Counted from the first letter of the stretch, positions 10,929-22,755 are shown. The stretch is 64,000 bases of DNA from Bifiguratus adelaidae (GCA_002261195.1 MVBO01000048.1:1-64000); one strand, 5' to 3'. The notes: a model not told the origin generated them from the sequence alone. Made by a program: numbers and translations.

Positions 10929-13900
10929 TCAATTGGCCGTGACGAGAGAAGCCGACGGCGTTGCTGGTTTCCGTTTCCAATAGCACTTTTGACACAATTT
11001 CGGTGAAGGATGCTCCATATGGTCTGCATATTCCCGAGCTGATTCCAACGAAATCTGGATCGTGTCGGGTCCTTCAGAGGCTCGACCGTTCGGCATCTCT
11101 GGTGGATCCCACCACATGGGAGATACCGTCGTGTGGCATTCGAGACACGAGTACTTGGGCGGCGGTTGTGACATTGCCCACTCTGAAAGGGCTTTTCGGG
11201 ATCCCAGGTGCGCGGGTGGGATGGTGAGAGATTGTGACTTTTGTCCGGGAACGCTGGTTGGAGCTGTTTGATGGGAGATGACATTGGTAAGGTGGTGATT
11301 GTAGGAGAGATTGTTGGATGCCGATACAACGATACGAGATTTTCGCATCGCTCCGGTAGACGAGGTATCGGATTGCTTGTAGTTTTTAACGTACGTGGAG
11401 AGGGCGCACTAAGACCGAGATCCAGTGAGCTTCAACAATGAGAAAAGGGCTTGACGTACCTTTTTGGTATCCAAGTCCATGTCACGAATATTCAAAAGAC
11501 GCTTGCCTTTCAAGTCATGATCGGGACACCAAATCATGGGCACCATCAGGCCTCCTCCACTGGGGAAGGAACTGCTGGGAATCGTAGTGACATGACGAGA
11601 TGCCTTCACCGGATTGAGCTCGAACACGACAACATACTTGTTTTCTTGCGCACATGAAACGTGGATGGGTTTCTTGCAGTCGCCACAGGCAGCCACTGCA
11701 CCTCCGGTCGTGTTGCAGATCTTGCACACCTAGAGAACGACGCAGTTAAGTACATTGGCTCGATGAATTCCACCTTTAACTCACGTCTTTCCACCGATGC
11801 AAAGCTACCATCCCCACTCCTTCTACAGGCTGCAGCTTATCGGTATCTGCAAATTTGATTTCTGGTAGGAAAGTGGCGCACAACACATGCGCCCAATTGT
11901 TGCCAGATGTCTTTTTGAGTGCATGATGCGCTGCCTTGCCGACATTTGAGCACAAGACACACTTGTAGGTCTAGTGTAGTGTTAGTCACGGTTCTGAAGA
12001 TTGCGAAATTGCAGCGTATGGCTTACCGTAGAGACCAATGGATTTTTGTTGTTCTGGCATGTGTCACAGTACCAATGGTGGCTGCCAGCAGCAGCCTGTA
12101 TCCCGTAACAATCTTGATGCGCAGACAAACCACATTCCCGGCATGTAAATAAAATCTTTGACGGTTCGAGGGATTGGCAAACAGCGCAAGGTGATGGCGG
12201 GAAAGGCGTGGGTGATCTCCCGCGTCTTCCGTTCTGAAACGCATTGTGTCAGTTACAGCGACACGTCTGAATCGCAAAATAGAGACCCAGCTTACCGTTT
12301 CGCCGCCCGCTCTGCGTCGCATGTCCATCTTCCTTTTGAATAATTTGGCTAGCAAGCAAAGTGCATAAGCATCTTTTTCAATGAGGAGCCATTGACAACT
12401 TACCCGCTTCCAATTTACCAAACTTACCGCCGCGCTTGGACAAGGCATCCGGTACTTCGCGCATGATGCTGTACTTTAACCAATAGATACCACATTTATC
12501 ACATAGGACCTTGGTGTGATGTTTGCGCCTCTTGTCCGTGTCGCCCGGTGCTCGTCGCCATATGGCAGAATGCTCTTCGCCGCAGTTCATACATGCATTG
12601 ACATACTGCATTGAGCCTCGACGGGGTGGCGCAATAATTGTGGTATCCTCATCCGATGATTCTTCTGAATCGCTGTCTTCCTCCTCGTCTTCATCCATTT
12701 GGGAATCGCCGTTGGAAGGAAGCGTCTTGAATACTTTCCTGTTGGGATATTAAGATTGATATCCAGTCATTAAAGGTGCTCTACTCGGTACTTACCCTGG
12801 TCGATTCTCGGTTGTCCATTCAGAGTAAACGGGTTGATAACGATCCGTCTTCTTCCACTGGTAAAAGTGTCGAATGATTTGACCAAACGTCACATGGGGT
12901 AGAGCTTCATGCACCATCTCCCAATCCTTGCCATATTTTGCAATGGCGGTCTCGAACGCTTCTTCTTCCTCTTTGTTCCACGTCTTGATATCCAGGTCTT
13001 CCTTTGTGAGCATGGTGATGGCGGCTATAGCAGCAGCTTTGTCAAAGCCTGACCTTTGATATTCCAAGATCATGCGATCAAAAACATCCATATTTTGTTT
13101 GACATCCGCGAGCTTGGGTAGCTCTTCGATGGCTTTTCTTGCGGCCGTAATATAGGCATCCACTAGGAACGTTCAGCAATAGCAAGAATGTATACTCAAT
13201 GCTCACCTTGTTCGTCCGATACCGTCTCTGGCCGTACAAATAACTTTGTTATCGTTTCGTCAGTTCCTCGGACAGGAATGCCCACATCTGGATCCATGAT
13301 TAACAAGAGCACCTTCATATTGCCCAACACACTCACCAGCCGGCTCGCGTGCGTCGCCCTCGCTAAGTATTTTGCTGCGGGTGGAAGGTCGACCACCCCT
13401 ATTGGGCTTGCGTCCGCGTCCTCTCCCGGGCCCTTTGGTTTCGCGACTGCCAGCCTTGGTAGCCCGTTCTTCTTCAGCCTTGACTTGATCATCCCAATCA
13501 AGAACGACAGCTTGATATTTCGCACCAATGCGACTCTTGACGCGTGGATAGATGGGATCGTCGGGGTCTGCCAAGACATCAGCGACTGACTGACAGATGC
13601 GTGCAGATTTGCTTACCAATCACGTCGTGGACGTTGCTGTGAATGCCAAAGTAACGAAAAGGCCACATGTGCGTCATAATGTCCACACCTTTCGGAGATC
13701 TCGGCCCTGCAATGACACATATGTCCGTTAGCACAAGCTGCCCATCCACTATGCCTACTTACCCTGGTCTGCGTGGGAACTTCTCCGCTTCGCATCCGCA
13801 TTACCATTGGCTCGATGATGCGTCGTTTTATGCTTCGTAGCAGGATGCGCTGGCTGGACAGGCGATCGCAATCGCTTCGTGCCTCTCGCTGTGGACGGTG

Positions 13901-14862
13901 TAGACGCGTTATTGGTCGAACGGCTGGGTGTAGAATCCGCAGTCTGTGTTTCTGAGCTGTCTTCTAATTCATCTTCTGAACTCATGTCCGCGTCTTTCCG
14001 GGAACACCATGCGCATTCCCAAGCAAAGCCTTTGGAAGGCTTCTTGATCATTGGAGGGTTTAAGCACTCCATATGATAGTGGTTTTGACATGTGCTACAC
14101 TTTACCGAGTCCGCGCTACATGGGAGTAGTTAGCCACTATTTCTGTCACGCAAATTTTAACCCCCAAAATCACCTGGAGCACCAGTCGTTGCAGATGTGA
14201 CAGACTCTGTGGGTCCCCGTGAGTTCCACGGCTTTCGTGGGTTCGGTAATGATGTATTGATACAAAGCTTGTAAGCTTGCTTTGGCTTGATTTGGCACGT
14301 TACGGACCAGTTCGCAAGGAACTACCTCGTAGAATCGAGCGATATAACGATCATAAAACCGGTGATAATAAAAATGGTCTTCGCGCGATTTGTAGACATC
14401 GAGGTCTTCGGGAACGTAGTACTTGTGAGTTACCGTACAGAGGCCTCTGATGACGCCAACTGGATTGAAATCGCTGTTGAACGTAGCAATCAGAAGGCGA
14501 GGATCGTTGGTTCTGCGCGCCACAAATTCCTTCGTTCGACCAAACCAGGCAATGCGAGCGTGAAGGCCCTTTTTGCCAGGCAGATTGGCAAACTCCATGA
14601 CTCTCCCAATGTGGAAGGCCTCTCCCAGATGAGTTGGATCCACATAGACATGATCTATAATGACAATAAACACGAAAACAGGTCAATGATGGCAATTTCA
14701 TTGCATGATGGCTTGTTTGCATCCCACCCATAAAATCCTATCCACTCGCAAAGCAACGACTAATGTTACTGGGAAATACATACCATTAACTCTCACGGTC
14801 TGGCCATTGCTGAGCACTGCTTCAGTGATCTCCTCCCCCTTGCTGTTTGTCCTCGTCGCCAT
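10929..14862 (-). CDS. Snt2-like chromatin protein: BAH, PHD, SANT, GATA-type and extended PHD fingers
   Basis: A large multi-exon gene (about 12 exons; the first two are 14784..14862 and a BAH exon ending near 14174). After ATRTNSKGEE and a short leader, the BAH domain has HVYVDPTHLGEAFHIGRVM and later DVYKSREDHFYYHRFYDR. A PHD finger follows: CHICNDWCS, CSTCQNHYHMECLNPP and WECAWC. Next come acidic and Ser-rich linkers with AT-hook-like GPGRGRGRKPNRGGRP, a SANT/Myb segment (EEEEAFETAIAKYGKDWEMVHEAL), a GATA-type finger (CMNCGEEHSAIWRR...CDKCG), an extended PHD (NWAHVLCATFLPEIKF; CKICNTTGGAVAACGDC) and a C-terminal CLECHTTVSPMWW...CQKCYWKRK finger. The order matches fungal Snt2, which joins an Ecm5/Rpd3 deacetylase complex in yeast and marks H3K4-methylated or acetylated chromatin. 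The internal exon boundaries were not all resolved. Confidence 0.85.
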
Positions 14863-15758
14863 TCCGAAACCACCGCCCACGCAGACGTGAATGTGGGTTA
14901 GGGTACCAAATGAGAGGAAGGAGAGAAAGAAGCAAAAAGTGGGATTTGAATACGATGAACACGTTTATGGTAGTGCGAAGACTTGATTAACGCGGTGGCC
15001 ATAGATCCGACGGCGACGAGGATCGCGTAACAAATGCCCATATCATACTACCATCCAGGATCCATTGCCCCTATGGCACCTGGTACATATTTGACAAGCT
15101 GGGATGTAGTCTGTGCGGTATGGCTTTACTTTTGGTCCTTGACACATATCATCGCTTAACGTTACGCAAGTCAACATTCTGTTCTAAGGTATGAATAAGC
15201 CAAGAAGATCGAATCAAAGCGTTCTAGATGGCCTTGACTGAGCGACAGTGCGTTGGCAACATGTTGGTTACGGCTCCGGATACCATGCAATTGACATGGA
15301 TATTCCGATGAGCGTTCATATTGGTTCCTGGGCCGTGGAGTCTTTTGATGGTCAACATCCGGGCAACAGGCACAACGGATGACACCAAGTAGTTCCCGCG
15401 TGGTATGATTTTTGACCGCTGCTCGCCGCTGATTATATGCACGCCCTATCCCAATACATTCTTGAGAGTTTAAAGTCAGGCCCCATCGGCGACGGGCGTA
15501 TTTAATGCGCGAAGCCAAATTGATGATTTTGATTCATAGGGCAGAGTATATGTAGACTCTAGGAAACTAAGACTGGCTTGAGGTTATCAAATCGTACGCA
15601 ACAATAGGAGTCACTGTGTGTCATCGCAACCATGATGTTTGCTGACAAGCTGCCATAGTATGCTCTGCACTACATATTCACGTTGCTCTTCCTTCCAATC
15701 CACCTCATTGGCCGAACCCTAAAAGCAAGCCTCGGGAAATTTTCTGGTCAGCTTGGCC
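14863..15758. other. Intergenic region (about 0.9 kb), no supported gene
   Basis: Promoter side of the Snt2-like gene and upstream region of the orphan gene at 15759. Open frames here lack an ATG near their start and show no family similarity. No RNA gene or repeat is seen. Confidence 0.55.
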
Positions 15759-16647
15759 ATGGACGAAGACACGCCGCGTCCATTGGCAACAAAGCCGGTA
15801 TATAAACGACGACGAGATACGCCTAATGACGGCCTTATAAGAACCAGGGCCCTCAGCGGTCGAAGTGCACCTCCGCGCTGGTATAACTCGGGTCGACACG
15901 GCATTGGAATCGTCGGTGCTGGTGAAGTGCCATTCACGGCACCCACGACGCCGATCACTCCGTCAACACCAGAAAACGCCAGGTAAGCACTGCTCAATGA
16001 TCCCTGATTTGCTTGTCGAGCCGGCGCTTACGCTTGTTTTGCAGAGATATGAGGCAACTCCTCATTAATGAACTACTGAGCAGAAACAAACTGCTAGAGC
16101 ATTTGAAATCACGAGTCAAGCATCACATTACGCAGCTTCAGGTGGAGGAATCCGTCCTGTTTGGCATGTTGAACATCAAGACCAATGAATTGGAGGGGGT
16201 TCCCCCGGGAGACATTGGTTTCCTTAAACCAATCTATGAGACTAGTCTGGAAAATGAGCATTGGATGAAGGGGATGGGCTGGGTAAGTGTTGTAAGCCAT
16301 CGAATGGCCTTGTTGTTGATCAAAATATCCAGAGTCACCCTGCGCCTGCTTCTAGATATGAATATGGGCGACAACAGGAGTCTGATGACGGTGGTGTCAC
16401 CTCGACAACGCACGCGAATAAATCCAAACTTGATTCTTCCGATAACCGAGTCATCACGATAGACGATGTCGATGACAGCACACAGGTGATGGATGATGAC
16501 GACCGGCCTGTGACCCAGGTCGAGGAGGAAATTTACGAGGAACAAGACGAAGGAGAAGACGAAGACATGGATGACACTGAAGAAGATGAAGAAACGGCTC
16601 GTGCAGCGCTTCGCAAAATGCTCGAGGAATTTGGAGGAGGCATGTAA
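15759..16647 (+). CDS. Orphan nuclear-type protein with predicted coiled helix and acidic tail
   Basis: Three exons, join(15759..15982, 16045..16282, 16333..16647), 258 residues; all joins keep frame and use consensus GT-AG sites. I do not recognise the family. The N-terminal third is basic and Pro/Thr-rich (KPVYKRRRDTPND; FTAPTTPITPSTPENAR). The middle, RQLLINELLSRNKLLEHLKS followed by VKHHITQLQVEES, looks like an amphipathic helix able to form a coiled coil. The C-terminal third is strongly acidic (VEEEIYEEQDEGEDEDMDD) and ends in a short helix RAALRKMLEEFGGG. Basic N-terminus plus acidic tail would suit a nuclear or chromatin-associated protein, but that is inference only. The consistent splice phases argue that it is a real gene. 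Confidence 0.65.
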
Positions 16648-16865
16648 ATAGTGTATATAGGCCACATGTACATACGATTATGCCATTGTAGTATACTTAG
16701 ATCGCTATATGCGCTATTATGTACCAATAGATAGACAAGACCGTCACTTCTTTAGAGAAGTTTAGGAGCCGATCCAAGACCGCCGGCAGGAGTGTCATTT
16801 CTGAGATCTGCGGTGGCAACTCTAGAACACGCGTTAAATTATGGATTGAGGGACAACGGTGTAAC

Positions 16866-17090
16866 TTACTCTTCCTTATTTTCGGGAGTATGGCTGCCGC
16901 TACGATCGTGATGAGTATGGTGATGAGGATGCAAGACCTTGTCCAAGAAGCCTCGGTGTTCGTGCTTGCCTTCCTCCACATCGACTGGTGCGTTGCCAGG
17001 AGCATTGACGGTTTCGGGAGCGTGAGGAGCCAGGGTGGCATCAGGGACATTGGGAAGTCCGTGTCCAAACGTAGTGTGTTCTTCAGTCAT
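16866..17090 (-). CDS. Small histidine-rich hydrophilic protein, unknown function
   Basis: Single exon of 74 residues starting MTEEHTTFGHGLPNVPDA. It is Pro/Ala-rich at the N-terminus (TLAPHAPETVNAPGNAPVD) and has a His cluster, VLHPHHHTHHDRSG, near the C-terminus. There are no hydrophobic segments and no cysteines. Such small hydrophilic His-rich proteins recall stress-induced hydrophilins or metal-binding peptides, but I recognise no family. A CRE-type palindrome lies about 76 bp upstream of the start (17166..17173), which supports transcription. The stop codon overlaps a potential splice donor (GAGTAAG), so the real C-terminus could be different if an intron is removed there. Confidence 0.5.
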   Translation of the reverse strand: MTEEHTTFGHGLPNVPDATLAPHAPETVNAPGNAPVDVEEGKHEHRGFLDKVLHPHHHTHHDRSGSHTPENKEE

Positions 17091-17165
17091 AATGGAAATG
17101 ATGATTCCTCGTAGAAGCGTGGTGGCCCTTTATAATAATCGCGCTTCCGTACCTAGTGCTACACA

Positions 17166-17173
17166 TGACGTCA
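17166..17173. promoter_or_regulatory. CRE/ATF palindrome TGACGTCA
   Basis: Perfect 8-bp CRE, the binding site of bZIP factors of the ATF/CREB type, about 76 bp upstream of the His-rich protein start on the minus strand. Confidence 0.45.
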
Positions 17174-17578
17174 AAGCTGTCAAAAGCTTAAAATGGAAAG
17201 AATGGCCACAGTTAGCGAACGCCATTGATGTATCCCCCGTAACATGCATCGGGGAGGATGAGTAATGCCCCTGCCTGCTTCCAAAAACATTTCGACGGCT
17301 ATTCATTCAGTCATGGCGTCTGATGTCCAACGTCAGGCTATGGACCGTGATGGCACCGCGGCTCAATTTTGCTGCCAGAACTGGAGAATTTCGCTAAACA
17401 TATCATGTCGATGAGAGTAGCCGTGCAGCACCCATCGCCTCTGTCCGTGACCACCAATACTCGTAAGAGACAGAGACGCATGTATGTATCTCAATGATCA
17501 ATGAACACACCAAATATTAAACGGAAGGTTCATTTCATCGGACCCAATAGTTTTGTATGTTCGTGACGTTGTTGGAGT

Positions 17579-18244
17579 TTAGTTTGCTTTGGTGTAAGCC
17601 TCTGGCCAGGCCTTCTTGCTGCTAATGGTCTTCCACCAGCGAGAAACATCGGGACGAGAAGGATCCTCAAGAGCAGACGCACCAACCAAGTCGTAGTAAA
17701 ATTGACCGTAGGGCAGATGCTAAATGTCGGCCAAGATAAGGTGACCGCCAACAAGGTAGCTCTTACCTGCCAAGATCTTGTCGTACACTTTCAAGGCTTC
17801 AATAATCTTAGTCACGAGTTCAGCTATCTTGGCTGGATCAGCTTCACCAAGACCGTGGCACTTTCTGAAGCGCTTCTAGTGGACATCGGCAGAGACTGCA
17901 GGATTTCAGTATTAGTATTCGGTAGAGATAATTTGATTAACGAGAGCCCCTTGCTCGCGATTCTTGAGTATCAATTACACCCTGTTGTCGTTATGGTGCT
18001 TGAACAAAAAGTAGCGAGCAAATGGCACGACTTTCGTACAATTGAAAGTCACCGCCGACGAAGGCAGGCATACGTCGAAAGGGCTGCTTAGTAGCAAGAT
18101 ACACGAGTGATTTGTGTTCGCCATTGGCAAATTGACAGGAACGTTTTCGTAGGGAATACCGAGGGCCTTGCAGGTCGTGAAGACGCGAAGACCGCAAGCG
18201 GAAGCAGCAGCGCCAATGATCTTGATGGGAGTAGAAGTAGCCAT
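17579..18244 (-). pseudogene. Decayed glutathione S-transferase gene
   Basis: The first and last parts of a phi/theta-like GST are clear. It starts at ATG 18244 with PIKIIGAAASACGLRVFTTC, and continues in a shifted frame with ANGEHKSLVYLATKQPF and MPAFVGGDFQLYESRAIC, the glutathione-binding region. A further shift restores RYFLFKHH. Downstream, GALVNQIISTEY is followed by two in-frame stops before NPAVSADV; then another stop interrupts DVH/KRF, and TAG replaces a residue in DI-HLPYGQFYYDLVG. The ending EAYTKAN and TAA at 17579 fit the usual C-terminus. At least two frameshifts and four stops cannot be removed by plausible introns, so the gene is inactive. The promoter and start look intact, suggesting recent decay. 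Confidence 0.88.
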
Positions 18245-18739
18245 GTTGATATGCTCATGAACTAAACACCGGAGCGCGCTTCCTTAATACCTGCATTATT
18301 GTCCTTATTGCCAAACAAAAAGGTCGTTTGTCAATCGTAGTTAGCAAGCTAAATTGAGTTAATACAATCAAATCGCCCAGGCTGACGGCGCTTGCTATTT
18401 CCATGAACCCGAATTTCGATAGCCGCTTGACATTGCGCATGGGGGGACAAGTATTCGAGATGCATGAGCGAGTTCAACATGTTAGAAGGCAAGTATGAAC
18501 GATATTTGTCGGAAAAGAGCCAGCGCGGGACCTGTGATGGTGCACGACCAACGTGGATTGCAATGTGTTTACATTTTCCCCGATGAATTGCTCGAGATAA
18601 AAGGATGTCATTGCATCTTGCCGGCGAATGGAACATACGCGAGTCGTGACCCACAAGCTGCGGACTCGGACAGCCGGAAATGCGTGCAACAGGCGAGCCG
18701 TGTGGAATTAGAGATCGGCTGTAGAGGCAAGCTTTTTGC
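18245..18739. other. Region without supported gene
   Basis: Contains the upstream side of the GST pseudogene. Short open frames are present on the minus strand but have no recognisable domain. Confidence 0.5.
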
Positions 18740-18976
18740 TCAGTTTCCATCAGACACCTCTGGAGCAGCATTGAAACCTAACGCTAGGGTTTGGCCATGA
18801 CTGCTTGAGGGCGAAGCTTTCAGCGTCTCCTCCCACGGTTTGCCACGAGATTGATAAAATTCCAAATGTTCTCTGAAGTCCATACAGCTCTCATAGAAGT
18901 GTTCGAGTACTGATAGCGGTTCAAAAGAAAGATGAAAACGTTTGCAAGATAACTTGGCTTCACTCAATCCTGCCAT
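18740..18976 (-). CDS. Possible small protein of unknown function
   Basis: An uninterrupted 78-codon frame with a true ATG at 18976 (AGLSEAKLSCKRFHLSFEPL). The composition is balanced, with an amphipathic middle (LSVLEHFYESCMDFREHLEF) and a Ser-rich tail. No family is recognised, and there is no signal peptide or membrane segment. It sits alone between the GST pseudogene and the UPF0658 gene. It could be the remnant of a longer gene or a chance frame. Confidence 0.25.
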   Translation of the reverse strand: MAGLSEAKLSCKRFHLSFEPLSVLEHFYESCMDFREHLEFYQSRGKPWEETLKASPSSSHGQTLALGFNAAPEVSDGN

Positions 18977-19223
18977 TGCTCAAGCAAACCAATTTGCGCT
19001 CGGGCATGCTCACTCACACTTTCCTTTTATGGAAATTCCATTTCCCCTGACTGTCACGCTACGATTCCACGCGAGGTTGGGACGATAGGAGCAACTGTTA
19101 CAAGGCAGCTGATAGCCACAGTAGGTGGACGACTGTGTTCTTATTGTAATAGTGGCAGCAATTGCCGCTATCCATGTCCAGTGTTGACAGCTAAGCATCA
19201 TCCAGTCTCATCACACCGTCAAC

Positions 19224-20600
19224 ATGTGGATTCTCTCACGCATCGTAAGTGAAGTGACCTTCCGTTGGGCAAAAGACTAATAACCTTGCCAGTTTGGCGA
19301 ATCGAAATGGACGCGGCTGACGTTCATTACGGTCGCTGCACAACTAGCTCTCGTCATCATCTTCGAAGCCGTCATTTACGCTTACCACTCACGAGAAGTT
19401 GATCTCCTCATATCAGCACAATTCGATAAATTGAGCGACACCACTGTGGCCTATGCCAATGCCCGCAGTTTGTCCGTGTACCATGCCTTGTTCATGGTCG
19501 CTCAAATCTTTGCATGCGGATTTGTCGTGGACGCTATTTACCAACAAAACACCATTGAGTTGGGTTGTCTTGCCTTTTTTGAAATGGGACTCTTCATATA
19601 CTCAGTTATTCAATATCATCAAGCAGCTACCTTGTTCAACGACTATCCCCAGATCCTTGCCACGTTAGGAGATCAATTTCATCTGAGTGCCTGGGCGGAA
19701 GAAACCGTCATTGGCCTCTCGGCCCTATACATGCTCGCTTACTGTTGGTTTGCTTTCAAACTCTATCAAGAGTTTGGATGGACCATTTACAAAAAGATTG
19801 GTGCCGATTTGGCCATGCGAGGTAAGTGCAAGCATGTTGATGCAACATTTTTGACCTGGACTTGCAGAGATGTACAAGACCTATCAAATCTTCATGACCA
19901 TTCTCAAGTTCGATCTCTTCTTTTTCATTGGCTTCTCAGTTCAGTATCTGGCTGTCTTGGTTGTGACGGATACGAGCGAAGCCGGCATGTCATCAAACTC
20001 TGCAGGCCAGTCATGGACACCTACGCTATTGGCCACGAGTCTAGCAGAACACATTGTGCTCTCCGTCCTGGCCACTGTCGTCTTGTTCATTTTTGCTTTT
20101 TGGGGCGTGAGTATGATAGTCTTTGGAGTCACCGGACGTACTGATGGCGTCCACAGCTCATGTCGGAAAAGAAACCGGCCTTCATTACCTTCATGGTGAT
20201 TGGTGTAGGCAGTCTGGGATACTTCATCTACTCCTTGTGGGACATTTCTGCGCATCCATCGCTTTACGTTGGATCGCGTATCTTTCTGACATTTTTCCGT
20301 ACGTATGTCCTCTGCTTGCTGCATTACTTGCACACTCTGACCGACATCTTCACACTCGTGTAGTCACGGTTTGCTTGGTCATGATAATCACCACCTTGAT
20401 CATTGCATGGCACTGCCTGGGAAACTTTAACAAGGGATTGAAATACCACAGTAAGTAGAATATGGACAAGGATCCCGCGGCACTCAATGATGGCTTTGAT
20501 AGTTCGAGGCGCCAGAAAGTCTCCTCAAAACTCTTTTCATTCCATGCAAGCCTTTGGTATTATTGAGAAGGATGGTTCAAAACGCTGGTCGATTGAATAA
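19224..20600 (+). CDS. UPF0658 family Golgi membrane protein
   Basis: Six exons, join(19224..19244, 19293..19821, 19868..20106, 20157..20298, 20364..20450, 20503..20600), 371 residues. The first exon encodes only seven residues. The protein has about eight hydrophobic segments, including LTFITVAAQLALVIIFEAVI, LIVIGLSALYMLAYC-like stretches, FDLFFFIGFSVQYLAVLVV, FITFMVIGVGSLGYFIYSL and LTVCLVMIITTLIIAWH. The block MYKTYQIFMTILKFDLFFF is a hallmark of the fungal UPF0658 family, which is annotated as Golgi membrane proteins in fission yeast. The family's function is not known to me. The cytosolic tail (NKGLKYHIRGARKSPQNS) is basic. It converges on the degenerate acyl-CoA synthetase gene, with 36 bp between stop codons. 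Confidence 0.82.
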
Positions 20601-20636
20601 TTCTCATCTACCTTGTATTAGACGTTTCAATATACC

Positions 20637-22755
20637 CTATACTCTTTCAATCACTCGGAATGTGCCATTAGGGAATACTTCAGCAACGATGCCCGTCTTG
20701 AGCCACCCATCTTGATCCACCGCTTCTTTTGTTGCCTTTGCGTCTCCCAGATATCCCGAAAACACATTGGCGCCCCGAACATGAAGTTCGCCGCGCGGGT
20801 TAGGTGTATCTTCAGCAGTATATTGTCCAGGAACATCCACCAGTTTGACTTCGTTATGCGCCAGGGGTGCACCGGCTGTGCCTGGGCTACTGTAATCGTA
20901 GAGATGAGTGGCAAGAATAGGACCGGTGGTCTCGGTCAATCCGACGCCTTGAATAAATTGGGCACCCATGACGGCCCGGAAAAAGGTCGCAAGGGAGGGA
21001 TCCGAATTATCTGGGGATCCATGAGACAAAGTTTCACAACCTAGGTCCAAAAACCTACCGGCAACCGACAAGATCAATTTCACCTTGCCTCCAAAGACCT
21101 TCTCTCTCACATCGCGAAATACGAGCGAGTCATAGAGATCGTTGTTAACACAACGACCATCATGAAGCAATAGCTTTTCCTTCCTAGCCATGCCCCGATT
21201 CCAAAGGAAAGAGCGTCCATGCGTCTTCTGAATATCTTCTCGCAGTCGATAAAAGTACTTGGGAACACTAAATTTGCCATCTCAGTGAGCGGATGTCGTA
21301 TAAGCTGTGAGCTTGAGCTTACCCTGCAAAGATTGTAGGCTTTGCCTTTTGTGCATCTTCCAAGACATTGTCAGCGTCTCCAGACGTAAAGGCAATAGAT
21401 CCTCCCACGAGTGTCAAACATCCAATGATGAGATGCTCCATAATGTAACCTTTTGTCTTTGATTAGAGACGAACATGCAACTTGGAATGCACTTACCCAA
21501 AGATAGGTATGACATGGCACGATCATTAAATTTCAACTTTTGGGCTGGAGGCAGACTGTTGAGCATAGCAGCTGAAGGTGATTATGTTAATGCAAGATGC
21601 CAAGACACGAGACGTTGGACTGCAAAAACATACTTATAGCGGAGACCATGTTCTATTACAATGTCCTTAGTACAGAAGCCGAAACTGAGCAACGAAGACT
21701 TACCTTGTGTGAAACAGTGACACCTCGACTGGATGAATTCTGGATATAGATGTAGCTTCGACAAACAACATCATTTTTATCGCCTCAAGCTTACCTTATG
21801 CAGAGTGCTGGTGAAGAAGATTGACGCAATGTCTTCGGGTGCTAGAGGTTGAAAAAGAATGAGTCGAAAGCGCATTGTCATGTTCCCCAGAGAAAGCCTA
21901 CCTGGCGGAATAGCTTCCTGCACATTGTCCCGGCCAATGTCCATAATCTCATCAAATCGCCAGACTTTTAATCCGTCCAACAAAGCCTTCTCGCCGTCGA
22001 ACAAGTCGCCGGTCACAATAACATGTTCTAAGCCAGCTTGAGCCAATGCCTCGGCGATACGTATGAGCTTTGAGAAGGTAACACTGTCCACCACCAGGAC
22101 TTTCAATTGCGTTTGGCCAACAATGGACGAAAGAGCAGCCGTGGGAACGTGAACGTCGAGCGGCACGGTGGTCAATGAGTACTGATGACAAGCTAACACA
22201 TTTTATTAGTCCTGTATGCAGCATGAACTGCTATTGAGCACTCACCAAAGGATGTCACTGCTGTATCTACGGTATGACGCGTCCAAATGCCGACTAGTCG
22301 ATGTGATTTATCCTTGAGCGATATCCCAGGTGCTACCATCAAGCCGGATCCAAAGTTTGTCACTCTTGACTCAATGTCTGCATACGTGTGCTATGCAATC
22401 GTTAGCAGAATCCAAAAGATAACGTCTGCAAGCGATAATTTACCCAGACAAAGTCTTCGCCCTTGCCGCGCGTTCCCAGGAACGGGTTTCCTCTGGAGAC
22501 TTTGAGACCACCTTCCTGCATCACGTCATACAGTGTTCGTATGCTTCTGTCAGAGCTGAGCAACAGAGGCGAACCATTAGGATGCGACTTTGCACGGTAC
22601 ACGGCTGATTCCCCTTGGTTACGAATTCTCGACACATCCGACTGATGGTTGAGTAAGAGAGGGTGAACGTCAGGCGCCTGATTCGCTTTGATAGACACCA
22701 GCGTCACTGCACCAATAGCTCCAAGCAAAATAAGTGATAGCGTATCGACCTCCAT
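20637..22755 (-). pseudogene. Degenerate long-chain acyl-CoA synthetase, truncated at the C-terminus
   Basis: The N-terminal part is typical of membrane-anchored fungal long-chain acyl-CoA synthetases: a hydrophobic anchor (TLSLILLGAIGAVTLVSI), VYRAKSHPNGSPLL, GNPFLGTRGKGEDFVW and HTYADIESRVTNFGSGL after a clean splice. About eight introns can be removed with the frame kept. However, the ATP-binding P-loop (normally TSGTTGxPKG) reads FFTSTLHK, then NSSSRGVTVSHK after the splice, lacking the Gly-Thr-Thr-Gly core and the lysine. The conserved TGD aspartate is replaced (GWLKTGIVAE). The ISGSAP segment is gone, and translation stops after GTFRVIERV, before the roughly 100-residue C-terminal domain with its catalytic lysine. 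Either a pseudogene in early decay or a non-catalytic relative; catalysis by the usual mechanism is unlikely. Confidence 0.72.

Noticed and set aside
15171-15518. Minus-strand open frame of about 115 codons between the Snt2-like gene and the orphan gene
   Set aside because: It lacks an ATG near its start, uses rare codons irregularly and shows no motif; probably chance.
18349-18771. Minus-strand frame of about 140 codons upstream of the GST pseudogene
   Set aside because: No ATG at the start and low-information composition; no family resemblance.
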